A stretch of DNA of 64,000 bases, from assembly GCF_010731635.1 (NCBI RefSeq), contig NZ_AP022583.1, positions 992,001 to 1,056,000 on the forward strand. The letters are read 5' to 3'. Below, piece after piece: positions 42,980 to 50,984 of the stretch. The notes under the pieces are model-generated. The model saw only the letters and a list, made by a program, of their open reading frames with translations, did no database searches and had not been told where the DNA came from. The stretch comes from Mycobacterium noviomagense. Its GTDB lineage: Bacteria > Actinomycetota > Actinomycetes > Mycobacteriales > Mycobacteriaceae. The position numbers and the translations under genes are program-made. Within the stretch, counting starts at the first letter, position 1; each line of letters starts with the position of its first letter.

Positions 42980-44261
42980 GGGTGCCAGCCTAACCGTGGC
43001 GGCTTGGCCTGGGTGCGCTGCGCGGCTGCTGCGCGACCAGCCGGGCCGAGAGGACTACGCGGCCTACCGAGAGTTGGACGGGTATCAGGCCCTCGGATCG
43101 GCCGACGACTTGCTTGCCGAAGTCGAGCGCAGCGGGTTGCTGGGCCGTGGCGGTGCCGCCTTCCCGCTGGCGGTGAAGCTGCGTGCGGTGCGCGACAACG
43201 GAAGGCGTAGCGGAGTCGGCACGGTAGTGATCGCGAATGGCGAAGAGGGTGAACCGGCGTCGGTCAAGGACCGTTGGTTGTTGCGCCATCGGCCGCACTT
43301 GGTTCTCGACGGGCTGCGACTGGCCGCGGCGATTGTCGACGCCGAGCGCGCATACGTGTATGTGTCCGATCCGGAAGCGGCGCGCAGCGTCGAGGATGCG
43401 CTGACCGAATTCCGCAGTCTCGGTGTCCCGGTGGAGGTGTGGACAGTCGAGCCCGGCTATGTGGCCGGTGAGGAGACGGCCGCGGTGCGGGCACTCAACG
43501 GCGGACCGGTCAAGCCCGCCGACAAGCCGCCCCGCCCGTTCCAAGAAGGCGTCGGCGGGCGACCGACGTTGGTGAGCAATGTCGAAACGCTGGCCAACCT
43601 GCCGTATCTGCAGCAGCACGGCTCCGCGGAATTCCGCAGCCAGGGCACGTCGCTGTCCCCCGGCACATTCTTGCTCACACTCACCGGGGCGGGCCGCCCA
43701 CCCGGTCTTTACGAGCTGCCCCTCGGCCTGCCGTTCACTGAAGTGCTTGCGCTGCACGGTGTTTCTGTTGAGCAGGTGCGGGGTGTGTTGATGGGTGGCT
43801 ATTTCGCGGGCATGCTCAACCGCAGCGTCCTTGATGCCACCTTGGACTACGAGAGGCTGCGCGGCCTCGGCAGCGGCCTGGGCGCGGGCGCAATCTCGGT
43901 GCTCACCGACGACTGCGCGGTTGCGGTCGCCGCGTCGGTGTTGGCCTACTTCGATCGGGAGAACGCCGGTCAGTGCGGGTCGTGTTTCAACGGCACCGCC
44001 GCGATGGCGGCAGTCGCCGGGGCGCTACGTGACGGTGCGGCGACCACCGAGGATGTGTCCCGGCTGAGGCGCTGGTCGGTGATGCTGCGCGGTCGCGGTG
44101 CCTGCGCGACGCTGGACGCCGCGACCAACACGGCGGCCAGCCTGCTGGACCAATTCCCGCATGCGGTGGAACGTCATCTCGACAATGCCTGCGAGCCTTG
44201 CCGTGTCGGCGCATTTCGCGCTTACCGGCCCTACGAAGTGGAGGCGGTGGTCCAGGCATGA
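42978..44261 (+). CDS. NuoF-like NADH:acceptor flavo-iron-sulfur protein
   Basis: 427 aa resembling the 51-kDa subunit of complex I, but standing alone. FMN/NADH site: GRGGAAFPLAVK (56-67) and ANGEEGEPASVKDR (86-99). The SLBB domain is around 235-285. The C-terminal cluster region has NAGQCGSC (Cys333, Cys336), RGRGAC (Cys376) and CEPC (Cys405, 408). In NuoF the first motif is SCGxCxPC; here its first Cys is Ala. It overlaps the ferredoxin gene in ATGA. A probable role is passing electrons from NADH to ferredoxin for P450s (inference). The start is ATG 42978; GTG codons just inside are alternatives. Confidence 0.88.
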   Translation: MGASLTVAAWPGCAARLLRDQPGREDYAAYRELDGYQALGSADDLLAEVERSGLLGRGGAAFPLAVKLRAVRDNGRRSGVGTVVIANGEEGEPASVKDRWLLRHRPHLVLDGLRLAAAIVDAERAYVYVSDPEAARSVEDALTEFRSLGVPVEVWTVEPGYVAGEETAAVRALNGGPVKPADKPPRPFQEGVGGRPTLVSNVETLANLPYLQQHGSAEFRSQGTSLSPGTFLLTLTGAGRPPGLYELPLGLPFTEVLALHGVSVEQVRGVLMGGYFAGMLNRSVLDATLDYERLRGLGSGLGAGAISVLTDDCAVAVAASVLAYFDRENAGQCGSCFNGTAAMAAVAGALRDGAATTEDVSRLRRWSVMLRGRGACATLDAATNTAASLLDQFPHAVERHLDNACEPCRVGAFRAYRPYEVEAVVQA

Positions 44262-44569
44262 CCGAACGCATGACGATCCGCCTCGACCGCACCCTGTGCG
44301 ACGGGTTCGGTATCTGCGCCAAGCATGCGCCGAAGTATTTCTCGCTCGACGATTGGGGGTATGCGTCGCTGATCGGCGACGGCACAGTGACCGAGGAAGA
44401 CCACGACGCGGTCATGCGGGCGCTGCTGGACTGTCCCGTCCACGCGATCATGGAGGTTGGTGAGCACAGGCCCTACGACACCCGGCTACCGTCGAGCGGT
44501 CCTGACGAGGATCCCACTGCGCATCTCAAAACAGAAGAGAACGAAGCGGAGTGGGGGTTCACCCGTTGA
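44258..44569 (+). CDS. Ferredoxin (3Fe-4S type), Phe variant
   Basis: 103 aa from ATG 44258, in an ATGA overlap with the NuoF-like gene. Cluster ligands are in LCDGFGICAKH and LLDCPVHAIM, with Phe in the position that is His in the 32357 and 51290 ferredoxins. A longer C-terminal tail (about 40 acidic residues, ending EAEWGFTR) is unusual for P450 ferredoxins and may serve docking to the NuoF-like partner. The first ferredoxin to check as electron acceptor of that flavoprotein. Confidence 0.9.
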   Translation: MTERMTIRLDRTLCDGFGICAKHAPKYFSLDDWGYASLIGDGTVTEEDHDAVMRALLDCPVHAIMEVGEHRPYDTRLPSSGPDEDPTAHLKTEENEAEWGFTR

Positions 44570-46209
44570 CCGGCCGCCCACTGCCGCTGCTAACCCACGA
44601 GAATGAGTTCTTCTGGACGTCAGGTGCCGACGGGAAGCTGCGACTGCAGGAATGCGCGGACTGCCGCGCACTGATCCATCCGCCCGCACCGATCTGCCGA
44701 TACTGCCGCTCCCACAATCTCTGCGTGCGAGCGCTGTCCGGTCGTGGGACGCTGGCCGGCTTCACCGTCAATCATCGGTTCAGCCTGCCCGGTTTGCCGG
44801 CGCCGTATGTGGTGGCCCAAGTTTCGATCGCCGAGGACCCGCGAGCCCGCTTGACTACCAATATCATTGGGTGTGACCCCGATCAGCTGCAGCTCGGCCA
44901 GCCGGTGGAGGTGGTTTTCGAGCACGTCGAGGATGTGTGGCTGCCGCTATTTCGGCCCGTTGGTGGTGAGCCCGCGTCGCTCCCGGCCGACGAGATCGAG
45001 CCGGAACGCTTCGCCGACCATGTGCATCCCATGCTCACCCGCGAGAAGTTCGAGGACAAAGTTGCGCTGACCGGGATCGGTATGTCCGACATCGGCCGCC
45101 GGCTGATGGTGCCCCCGCTCACGCTGACGGTGCAGGCCTGCGAGGCCGCGGTCGCCGACGCGGGGCTGACCCTCGACGACATCGACGGCCTCTCAACGTA
45201 TCCCGGTGGTGGCAACCTCGGCGGGTTCGGTGAGGGCGGGGTCACCGCGCTGGAGGCCGCGCTCGGAATCCGCCCGACGTGGCACAACGGCGGCATCGAA
45301 ACCTTCGGCCCGGGCGGATCGGTGATCGCCGCGATGCTCGCGGTCGCCGGCGGCTTGGCCCGTCACGTGCTGTGCTTCCGGACGTTGTGGGAGGCCACCT
45401 ACAACGAACTGATGAAACAGGGCAAGATCGTCCCCTCTGGAGGCCGTACCACCAGCTGGCTCTTCCCGTTCGGTGCCACGTCAGCAGCGCACACCCTGGC
45501 GCAGAATGCGCAGCGACACATGCATCGGTACGGGACGACGAAGGAGACGCTGGGCTGGATTGCGTTGAACCAGCGGGCCAATGCGGAACTCAACCCGACC
45601 GCGGTCTATCGGTCGCCGATGACGATGGAGGACTACCTCAGCGCGCGGCCGATCACGACGCCCTTCGGTCTCTACGACTGCGACGTGCCGTGCGACGGGG
45701 CGATCGCCGTCATCGTGTCCGCGGTCGACGCTGCCCGCGACCTGGCCAAGCCGCCGGTGTTGGTGGAGGCGGTGGGAACACAGATCATCGAGCGGATCGA
45801 CTGGGACCAAAGCACTTTGACCCATGAGCCGCAGGTACTGGGCCAATCTGCGCACCTGTGGACGCGCACCTCGCTGACCCCGCAGGACGTGGACGTCGCC
45901 GAGCTCTACGACGGGTTCACGATGAACTGCCTGTCCTGGATCGAGGCCCTTGGCTTTTGCGGTATCGGTGAGGCCAAGGAGTTCCTGGACGGCGGCAAGA
46001 ACATCGCCCGCGACGGCCTGTTGCCGCTGAACACGCACGGCGGCCAGCTATCTCACGGTCGCACTCATGGCATGGGTTTGCTGCACGAAGCGGTCAGCCA
46101 GCTGCGCGGCGAGGCCGGCGACCGCCAGGTTGCCGACGCGCGCGTCGGCGTGGTCAGCAGCGGCGGTCTCACGCCCAGCGGTGTGCTCCTGTTGCGGGCC
46201 GATACATGA
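44551..46209 (+). CDS. DUF35 OB-fold/thiolase-like fusion protein
   Basis: 552 aa. Residues 1-140: a DUF35 module with a zinc ribbon (Cys35-x2-Cys38, Cys49-x2-Cys52) and OB fold. Residues about 170-552: a thiolase-like lipid-transfer domain with WHNGGIETFGPGGSVIAAML, ELYDGFTMNC and the NTHGGQLSHGRTHGMG loop. The nucleophilic Cys of true thiolases is absent from the first segment. In steroid side-chain degradation separate Ltp2 and DUF35 proteins form a retro-aldolase. Here both are one chain, so an aldolase-type C-C cleavage is possible (inference). The start is GTG 44551, or TTG 44566 in a TTGA overlap with the ferredoxin stop. Confidence 0.88.
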   Translation: MGVHPLTGRPLPLLTHENEFFWTSGADGKLRLQECADCRALIHPPAPICRYCRSHNLCVRALSGRGTLAGFTVNHRFSLPGLPAPYVVAQVSIAEDPRARLTTNIIGCDPDQLQLGQPVEVVFEHVEDVWLPLFRPVGGEPASLPADEIEPERFADHVHPMLTREKFEDKVALTGIGMSDIGRRLMVPPLTLTVQACEAAVADAGLTLDDIDGLSTYPGGGNLGGFGEGGVTALEAALGIRPTWHNGGIETFGPGGSVIAAMLAVAGGLARHVLCFRTLWEATYNELMKQGKIVPSGGRTTSWLFPFGATSAAHTLAQNAQRHMHRYGTTKETLGWIALNQRANAELNPTAVYRSPMTMEDYLSARPITTPFGLYDCDVPCDGAIAVIVSAVDAARDLAKPPVLVEAVGTQIIERIDWDQSTLTHEPQVLGQSAHLWTRTSLTPQDVDVAELYDGFTMNCLSWIEALGFCGIGEAKEFLDGGKNIARDGLLPLNTHGGQLSHGRTHGMGLLHEAVSQLRGEAGDRQVADARVGVVSSGGLTPSGVLLLRADT

Positions 46210-47101
46210 ATGCTCCCCGCCCCCGGATCGTCAACGCCGACGGCGTACCGATGTCCGCGTTGGTCACTGAAGTAACCGCACCGCGGGCGGTGGTGGTGGC
46301 CTTGCACGGCGGTGGCACCAGCTCCGTGTATTTCGATTGTCCGGGCCACCCGTCGTTGTCCTTGCTGCGGCTGGGAGCCATGTTGGGCTACACGGTGATT
46401 GCGCTCGACCGGCCCGGCTATGGCAGCTCGGCGCCCTACCCGGACGCGATGGCACAGCCCGAGCAGCGGGCCGCCCTCGCTTACGCGGCAGTCCACCGCA
46501 TTCTTGCCGAGCGACCACATGGGGCCGGCTTGTTCTTGCTGGCGCATTCAGGCGGGTGCGAGTTGGCACTACGGATGGCCGCTGACCAGCGAGGCGATCA
46601 GCTGCTCGGTATCGAACTGGCCGGCACTATCACCCCGCGAGCCGCGAGGTGCTCAAAGCAGCGACGCGCGAGCACCGCCCCGCCGGACTGCGCGAGCTGT
46701 TGTGGCACCCGACGCGGCTGTATCCGCCCGACCTGCTCACCGGGATCACGAATTCGTCGACGGCTCCCGCCTACGAGGAGACGGTGGTGACAAGCTGGGC
46801 CCGCCAAGACTTTCCGGCGCTGGCGGCCCGGGTGCGTGTCCCGGTGCAGCTCAGCGTCGCCGAACACGAGCGGGTCTGGCAGTCCGATCCGGCGGCGTTG
46901 GCTGAGATCGCCGCGATGTTCTCGGCGGCGCCCCGCTTCACCATCAATGAACAAGTCGCAGCCGGACACAATCTCAGCCTCGGCCACACTGCTGCCGCCT
47001 ACCACTTGAAGGCCTTTTCCTTCGTCGAGGAATGCATCGTCGCGCGCGAGAATCCTGCAGTCGCGAACGCGACCACCGATGCCGATTTGGAGGCCGGTTG
47101 A
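46206..47101 (+). pseudogene. Alpha/beta hydrolase, one frameshift
   Basis: The N-terminal half from ATG 46206 reads VVVALHGGGTSSVYFDCPGH, IALDRPGYGSS and the nucleophile elbow LLAHSGGCEL. Near 46625 the frame must shift to continue HYHPASREVLKAATRE and through to AGHNLSLGHTAAAYH, which holds the catalytic His region, ending at 47101. One single-base change restores a hydrolase of about 298 aa. Since flanking genes keep ATGA and TGATG overlaps with it, a sequencing error is at least as likely as decay. Confidence 0.75.
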
Positions 47102-47916
47102 TGCGGGTGGGTTTCATCGGGTTGGGCAGCCAGGGCGGCCCCATGGCACGACGGATCGTCGACGCCGGATACCCAACGACGTTGTGGGCCCGTCGGCCCG
47201 AATCGCTCGAACCGTTCGCCGACACCGCAGCGAAGGTTGCCGGCTCTCCCGCCGAACTCGCCGCCGACAGCGATCTGGTATGCCTGTGCGTCGTCGGTGA
47301 CGCCGACGTCGACGAGGTCACCACCGGTGAGCAGGGCGTGCTTGCCGGTCTGACGCCCGGCGGTGTGATCGCCGTGCACAGCACTGTTCACCCAAATAGT
47401 TGCCGCGAGCTAGCGCAAACTGCTGCAGTGCAGGATGTCTCGGTGATCGATGCGCCGGTCAGCGGCGGTGGCGGCGCGGCGGCCGAAGGCCGGCTGCTCG
47501 TGATGGTCGGCGGCGATGCCGACGTGGTCGAGCGGTGCAGGCCGGTGTTCGAAACCTACGCCGACCCCGTGGTTTATTTGGGCGAGCTCGGCTCCGGACA
47601 AACCACCAAGCTGCTGAACAACCTGTTGTTCACCGCCAATCTGGCCACGTCTGCGACCACCCTGAGCCTCGGGCAGGCGCTCGGCGTCTCGCCCGAGGGT
47701 CTCACCGAGGTCATTTCCCGTGGTAGCGGAAACAGCTTTGCGCTCAACGCTCTTGGTGGCATCGGCGGCCTGGACCGACTGGCCGGTTATGCGGGATCGC
47801 TGCTGCAAAAGGATGTCCGGCTGGTGGCCGACCTGGCTGAGCGGGCCTCGGCGTCATCCGGTGCAGTGCTCGACGCTGCCGACGCTGCGCTGACGCTCAT
47901 GAAACACCCGCGGTGA
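47101..47916 (+). CDS. NAD(P)-dependent beta-hydroxyacid dehydrogenase-like protein, copy 2
   Basis: 271 aa. The Rossmann start VGFIGLGSQGGPMARRIV, substrate loop DAPVSGGGGAAAEGRLLVMV and catalytic Lys in QTTKLLNNLL are intact. It begins in a TGATG overlap with the hydrolase and ends in a GTGA overlap with a paralog. Two consecutive members of this family suggest a heteromer or two successive steps on related hydroxyacids (inference). Also paralogous to 37829. Confidence 0.92.
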   Translation: MRVGFIGLGSQGGPMARRIVDAGYPTTLWARRPESLEPFADTAAKVAGSPAELAADSDLVCLCVVGDADVDEVTTGEQGVLAGLTPGGVIAVHSTVHPNSCRELAQTAAVQDVSVIDAPVSGGGGAAAEGRLLVMVGGDADVVERCRPVFETYADPVVYLGELGSGQTTKLLNNLLFTANLATSATTLSLGQALGVSPEGLTEVISRGSGNSFALNALGGIGGLDRLAGYAGSLLQKDVRLVADLAERASASSGAVLDAADAALTLMKHPR

Positions 47917-48710
47917 GAATCGGATTCGTCGGCGCAGGACGGATGGGGCGCCCGATGGTGGCGCGTTTGGTCGAAGCCGGTCACGACGTTCGTGCTTTGG
48001 GCCGATCCGCTGAAAAGCGCGCTGCCGTCGCCGAATTGGGCGCCAGTCCGGTGGCCGACATGTCGGAGGTCGGCGCGGAGGCCGACGTCGTGGTGGTATG
48101 CGTGTTCACCGATGAACAAGTGCGGCAAGTCTGTCTGGACAGCGACCTGCTGGCGAGCATGCCGCCTGGTTCGGTCCTGGTCGTGCACACCACCGCAAGT
48201 CCCGCCACCATCGAGGCGATCGCCGCCCGCGCGGCCACCCATGGCGTCGCCGTCGCCGACGCGCCGGTCAGCGGCGGCCCGCACGACGCGGCGGCCGGCG
48301 CCCTGACGCTGTTCGTCGGTGGCGGCGATGATGCAGTCGCGCGCCTGCAGCCGGTATTGGGCTGTTACGGCGATCCCGTCCTGCACGTCGGCCCGACCGG
48401 CACCGGCCAGAAGGTGAAGCTGGTCAACAATGCGCTGTTTGCCGCGCAGATCGGGCTGCTCGCCGAATCCGTGCAACTGGGCACGCGGCTCGGCGTACCG
48501 GAACCGACGCTGCTAAAAGCCCTTCCCCAGGGCAGCGCGGCCAGTCGGGTGCTGAGCATCGTCGCGGCGGGCGGGTCAGTCGCGTCGTTTATCGAAAGCG
48601 TCGGTGAATTCGTGGGCAAAGACGTCGGCGTCGTCAGAGCGATCGCCGCCGAACTTGGCAGCGACCTCGGCCTACTGGACGACGTCATCGACGCCGCGGT
48701 GAAGGGATGA
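47913..48710 (+). CDS. NAD(P)-dependent beta-hydroxyacid dehydrogenase-like protein, copy 3
   Basis: 265 aa from GTG 47913, in a GTGA overlap. Motifs: IGFVGAGRMGRPMVARLVEA, DAPVSGGPHDAAAGALTLFV, and the Lys in GTGQKVKLVNNALF. It has the same architecture as its two paralogs. A 110-bp gap with inverted repeats follows before the next P450, so a new promoter probably begins there. Confidence 0.92.
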   Translation: MRIGFVGAGRMGRPMVARLVEAGHDVRALGRSAEKRAAVAELGASPVADMSEVGAEADVVVVCVFTDEQVRQVCLDSDLLASMPPGSVLVVHTTASPATIEAIAARAATHGVAVADAPVSGGPHDAAAGALTLFVGGGDDAVARLQPVLGCYGDPVLHVGPTGTGQKVKLVNNALFAAQIGLLAESVQLGTRLGVPEPTLLKALPQGSAASRVLSIVAAGGSVASFIESVGEFVGKDVGVVRAIAAELGSDLGLLDDVIDAAVKG

Positions 48711-48752
48711 CATTTGCCGAAGTTTCGATTCCGCTGGGCCCGTGAACACGCT

Positions 48753-48790
48753 ACCGTTAGCGTTACAGTCAGCGATTCCGCTGTAACGGT
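48753..48790. promoter_or_regulatory. Nested inverted repeat upstream of a P450 gene
   Basis: Two overlapping perfect inverted repeats: CGTTACAG (48761-48768) with CTGTAACG (48781-48788), and ACCGTTA (48753-48759) with TAACGGT (48784-48790). They end 30 bp before the P450 start at 48821. The layout suits an operator for a dimeric repressor; an RNA hairpin in the leader is the alternative. Confidence 0.55.
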
Positions 48791-48820
48791 CCAGCCCGCA
48801 TGTCGCCGCAGGAGGAGTCA

Positions 48821-50026
48821 GTGACCAAGCCCAAAGTCGTCTTCGATCCGTTCTCCGAGGAGTTCTTCAACAGCCCGTACGAGATGTATCGGCGGATGCG
48901 GGAGGAAGCCCCGGTCTACTACGACGAGAAGTACGACTTTTACGCGCTGAGCCGGCATGCCGACGTGGCCGCTGCCTTTAAGGACTACCAAACGTACTCA
49001 TCGGCACGGGGAGTCGACTTGGCGATGGTGCGCTCCGGTCAAGTCCCCCATCCGAAATCCATCATCTTCATGGATCCGCCGGAACACCGTCACATGCGCA
49101 GCCTGCTCAACAAGGTGTTCACGCCGCGGGCTATCCAGGCGCAGAAGCAGATGGTCACCGAGACCATCGAGCGGTTCTTGGGTGCCGCGAACCCCGACCA
49201 GTTCGATGTGGTGCAGGACTTTTCCGCTCCGTTCCCGGTCGAAGTGATCACGACGATGCTCGGGGTGGCGCCCGAACACCGGCAGAAGATCCGGCTGTGG
49301 ATCGACGAGTCGCTGCATCGCGAGCCAGGCCAGGTCGAGCCAAGCGAGGCTGGGATGCAGGCCAACGTCGAGACGGCGATGTTTTACCTCGACCTGGTAC
49401 AGCAGCGGCGCAACGAATTGCGCGACGATCTGTTCACCAAGCTGATTACCGCTGAGATCGAGCGGGAGAACGGGGAGAAGACAGGGCTCGACGACGTCGA
49501 AATCGCTGGCTTCGCAACGCTGTTGGGTGGTGCGGGTGCTGAGACCGTGACGAAGCTGATCGGCAATGCGGCGATGGTGTTCGCTCGCAACCCCGACCAG
49601 TGGCAGAAACTGCTCGACGACCGCAGCAAGATCCCGGCCGCGGTCGAGGAGCTGTTGCGCTACGAGGCGCCATCCCAGTACAACGTGCGCTGCTCTCGCA
49701 AAGAGGTTACCCTGCACGGAGTCACGATTCCGGCCGGCAAGCCGGTGTTCTTGATCGGAGGTTCGGCGAATCGGGATCCCGAGGCGTGGACCGATCCGGA
49801 CAAGTTCGACATCGACCGCGACCCGCATGAAGCGCTGAATGTGGGCTTCGGCTATGGGATTCACAGTTGTCTCGGTGCGGCGCTGGCTCGTATGGAAAGC
49901 GCGATCGCGCTGGAGAAGTTGCTCGACTTCATGCCGCGTTACGAAGTCGATTGGGACGGCTGCAAACGCGTCAACATGCAGAACGTGGCGGGCTGGCAGA
50001 ACGTACCAGTGAGGGTGCTGCGATGA
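48821..50026 (+). CDS. Cytochrome P450
   Basis: A 401-aa soluble P450 starting at GTG 48821, directly after GGAGGAG; an ATG at 48800 would place the ribosome site inside the coding region. The I-helix GGAGAETVTKL has Glu-Thr in place of the commoner acid-alcohol pair. K-helix EELLRY; heme loop FGYGIHSCLG with Cys350. The stop overlaps the ferredoxin start in ATGA. The N-terminal FDPFSEEFFNSPYEMYRRMR resembles the 7324 P450. Substrate unknown. Confidence 0.95.
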   Translation: MTKPKVVFDPFSEEFFNSPYEMYRRMREEAPVYYDEKYDFYALSRHADVAAAFKDYQTYSSARGVDLAMVRSGQVPHPKSIIFMDPPEHRHMRSLLNKVFTPRAIQAQKQMVTETIERFLGAANPDQFDVVQDFSAPFPVEVITTMLGVAPEHRQKIRLWIDESLHREPGQVEPSEAGMQANVETAMFYLDLVQQRRNELRDDLFTKLITAEIERENGEKTGLDDVEIAGFATLLGGAGAETVTKLIGNAAMVFARNPDQWQKLLDDRSKIPAAVEELLRYEAPSQYNVRCSRKEVTLHGVTIPAGKPVFLIGGSANRDPEAWTDPDKFDIDRDPHEALNVGFGYGIHSCLGAALARMESAIALEKLLDFMPRYEVDWDGCKRVNMQNVAGWQNVPVRVLR

Positions 50027-50220
50027 AAAAGGTGGAAGTCGATTTCGGTCTGTGCGAAAGCAATGGCGTGTGCATGGGCATCATTCCCGAGGTGTTCCAC
50101 CTAAGCGATGACGACATGCTGACCGTGCTTCAGCCGGAAGTCACGCCGGAGAACGAGGAGTTGATTCAGGAAGCGGTGCGCCAATGCCCGCGGCAGGCCA
50201 TCTCGATCAAGGAAGAGTAA
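50023..50220 (+). CDS. Ferredoxin (3Fe-4S type), Asn variant
   Basis: A 65-aa short ferredoxin from ATG 50023, translationally coupled to the P450 (ATGA). Ligands are in LCESNGVCMG and QCPRQAIS, with Asn at the position after Cys-x2. Its compact size, one cluster and acidic surface are typical of P450 redox partners. It is very likely the partner of the P450 at 48821. It ends just before the toxin-antitoxin promoter at 50239. Confidence 0.93.
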   Translation: MKKVEVDFGLCESNGVCMGIIPEVFHLSDDDMLTVLQPEVTPENEELIQEAVRQCPRQAISIKEE

Positions 50221-50238
50221 GCCGGCTTGCGCAGCGAG

Positions 50239-50252
50239 GTATGCTGGCATAC
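50239..50252. promoter_or_regulatory. Palindromic operator at the antitoxin start
   Basis: GTATGC-TG-GCATAC is a perfect inverted repeat that ends at the base before ATG 50253. Ribbon-helix-helix antitoxins bind such short palindromes to repress their own operon, so this is the probable autoregulatory site. Confidence 0.6.
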
Positions 50253-50480
50253 ATGAAACGTACAACGGTCAAGATCTCGGACGCTCTCGATGCGCGCCTG
50301 CGGCATGAGGCCGAGCGGCGGAACCTGACCGTCTCGGAGATCACTCGTGAGGCCCTCGAAGCCTATTTCGGCCAGTCCGGTGGCCGTCGTCATCTTCAGG
50401 CAGCGCGCGCCGGCCGCAGCGGTCGCAGCGATATCTCAGAGCGCATCGAAGCCATCCTTGCCGCTGAGGTCGGGCAATAG
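50253..50480 (+). CDS. Ribbon-helix-helix antitoxin (VapB-like)
   Basis: A 75-aa CopG/Arc-type protein. The DNA-binding strand RTTVKISDALDARLRHEAER and the helix NLTVSEITREALEAYFG form the ribbon-helix-helix; the rest is a basic linker and a toxin-binding helix (SERIEAILAAEV). ATG 50253 is preferred; ATG 50241 lies within the operator palindrome. The stop TAG 50478 overlaps the presumed toxin start. With the PIN protein it forms a second toxin-antitoxin pair, unrelated in its antitoxin fold to the pair at 34503. Confidence 0.87.
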   Translation: MKRTTVKISDALDARLRHEAERRNLTVSEITREALEAYFGQSGGRRHLQAARAGRSGRSDISERIEAILAAEVGQ

Positions 50481-50911
50481 CCGCGATCATTGTCGATGCT
50501 GGCCCGCTGTATGCCTACGTCGATGCTGACGACGCTCACCATGCTTCGTCGCTCGAGCTTCTCGAAACGCATTCCGGGCCGCTGGTCATCCCAACGCTTG
50601 TGATCACCGAAGTCGTCTACCTACTCGGTACGCGCCTTGGCGCGAAAGCTGAAATCCGATTTCTCGGCGACCTCGCCGACGGCGCATTCAAGGTCGAGCC
50701 CGTCGCTGCCGGAGACTGGTTGCGCATCGCTGAGCTCGTCGCATGGTATCGAGACCTCCCTTTGGGCACCGTCGACGCATCAGTGGTGGCCGCAGCGGAG
50801 CGATTCGGCATCAGCGAGATCGCGACCGTGGATCGACGACACTTCAAGGTCGTGCGCCCGACCCACGTCGACGCTTTTACCCTGATCCCCCTGACGACGC
50901 ACTGGCCCTAG
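50477..50911 (+). CDS. PIN-domain toxin (VapC-like) without a canonical start codon
   Basis: About 140-144 aa. The PIN core is complete only if translation starts upstream of the first ATG (50600): AIIVDAGPLYAYVDADDAHH holds the first acidic ligand, then VITEVVYLLG (Glu), GTVDASVVAAAE and ATVDRRHF (Asp). Between the upstream stop (TGA 50465) and this segment the codons are GGT CGG GCA ATA GCC GCG ATC ATT, with no ATG, GTG or TTG. Translation could use ATA 50477, which overlaps the antitoxin stop as ATAG, or ATC/ATT. The other option is a toxin that lost its start. Confidence 0.78.
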   Translation: MAAIIVDAGPLYAYVDADDAHHASSLELLETHSGPLVIPTLVITEVVYLLGTRLGAKAEIRFLGDLADGAFKVEPVAAGDWLRIAELVAWYRDLPLGTVDASVVAAAERFGISEIATVDRRHFKVVRPTHVDAFTLIPLTTHWP

Positions 50912-50984
50912 CTCGTGCTTGAGTTGCTCGGCTTCTCTTACCCACAGATCCGGCTGAACCACCGCCGTTTTAGCCCGACGGCGT

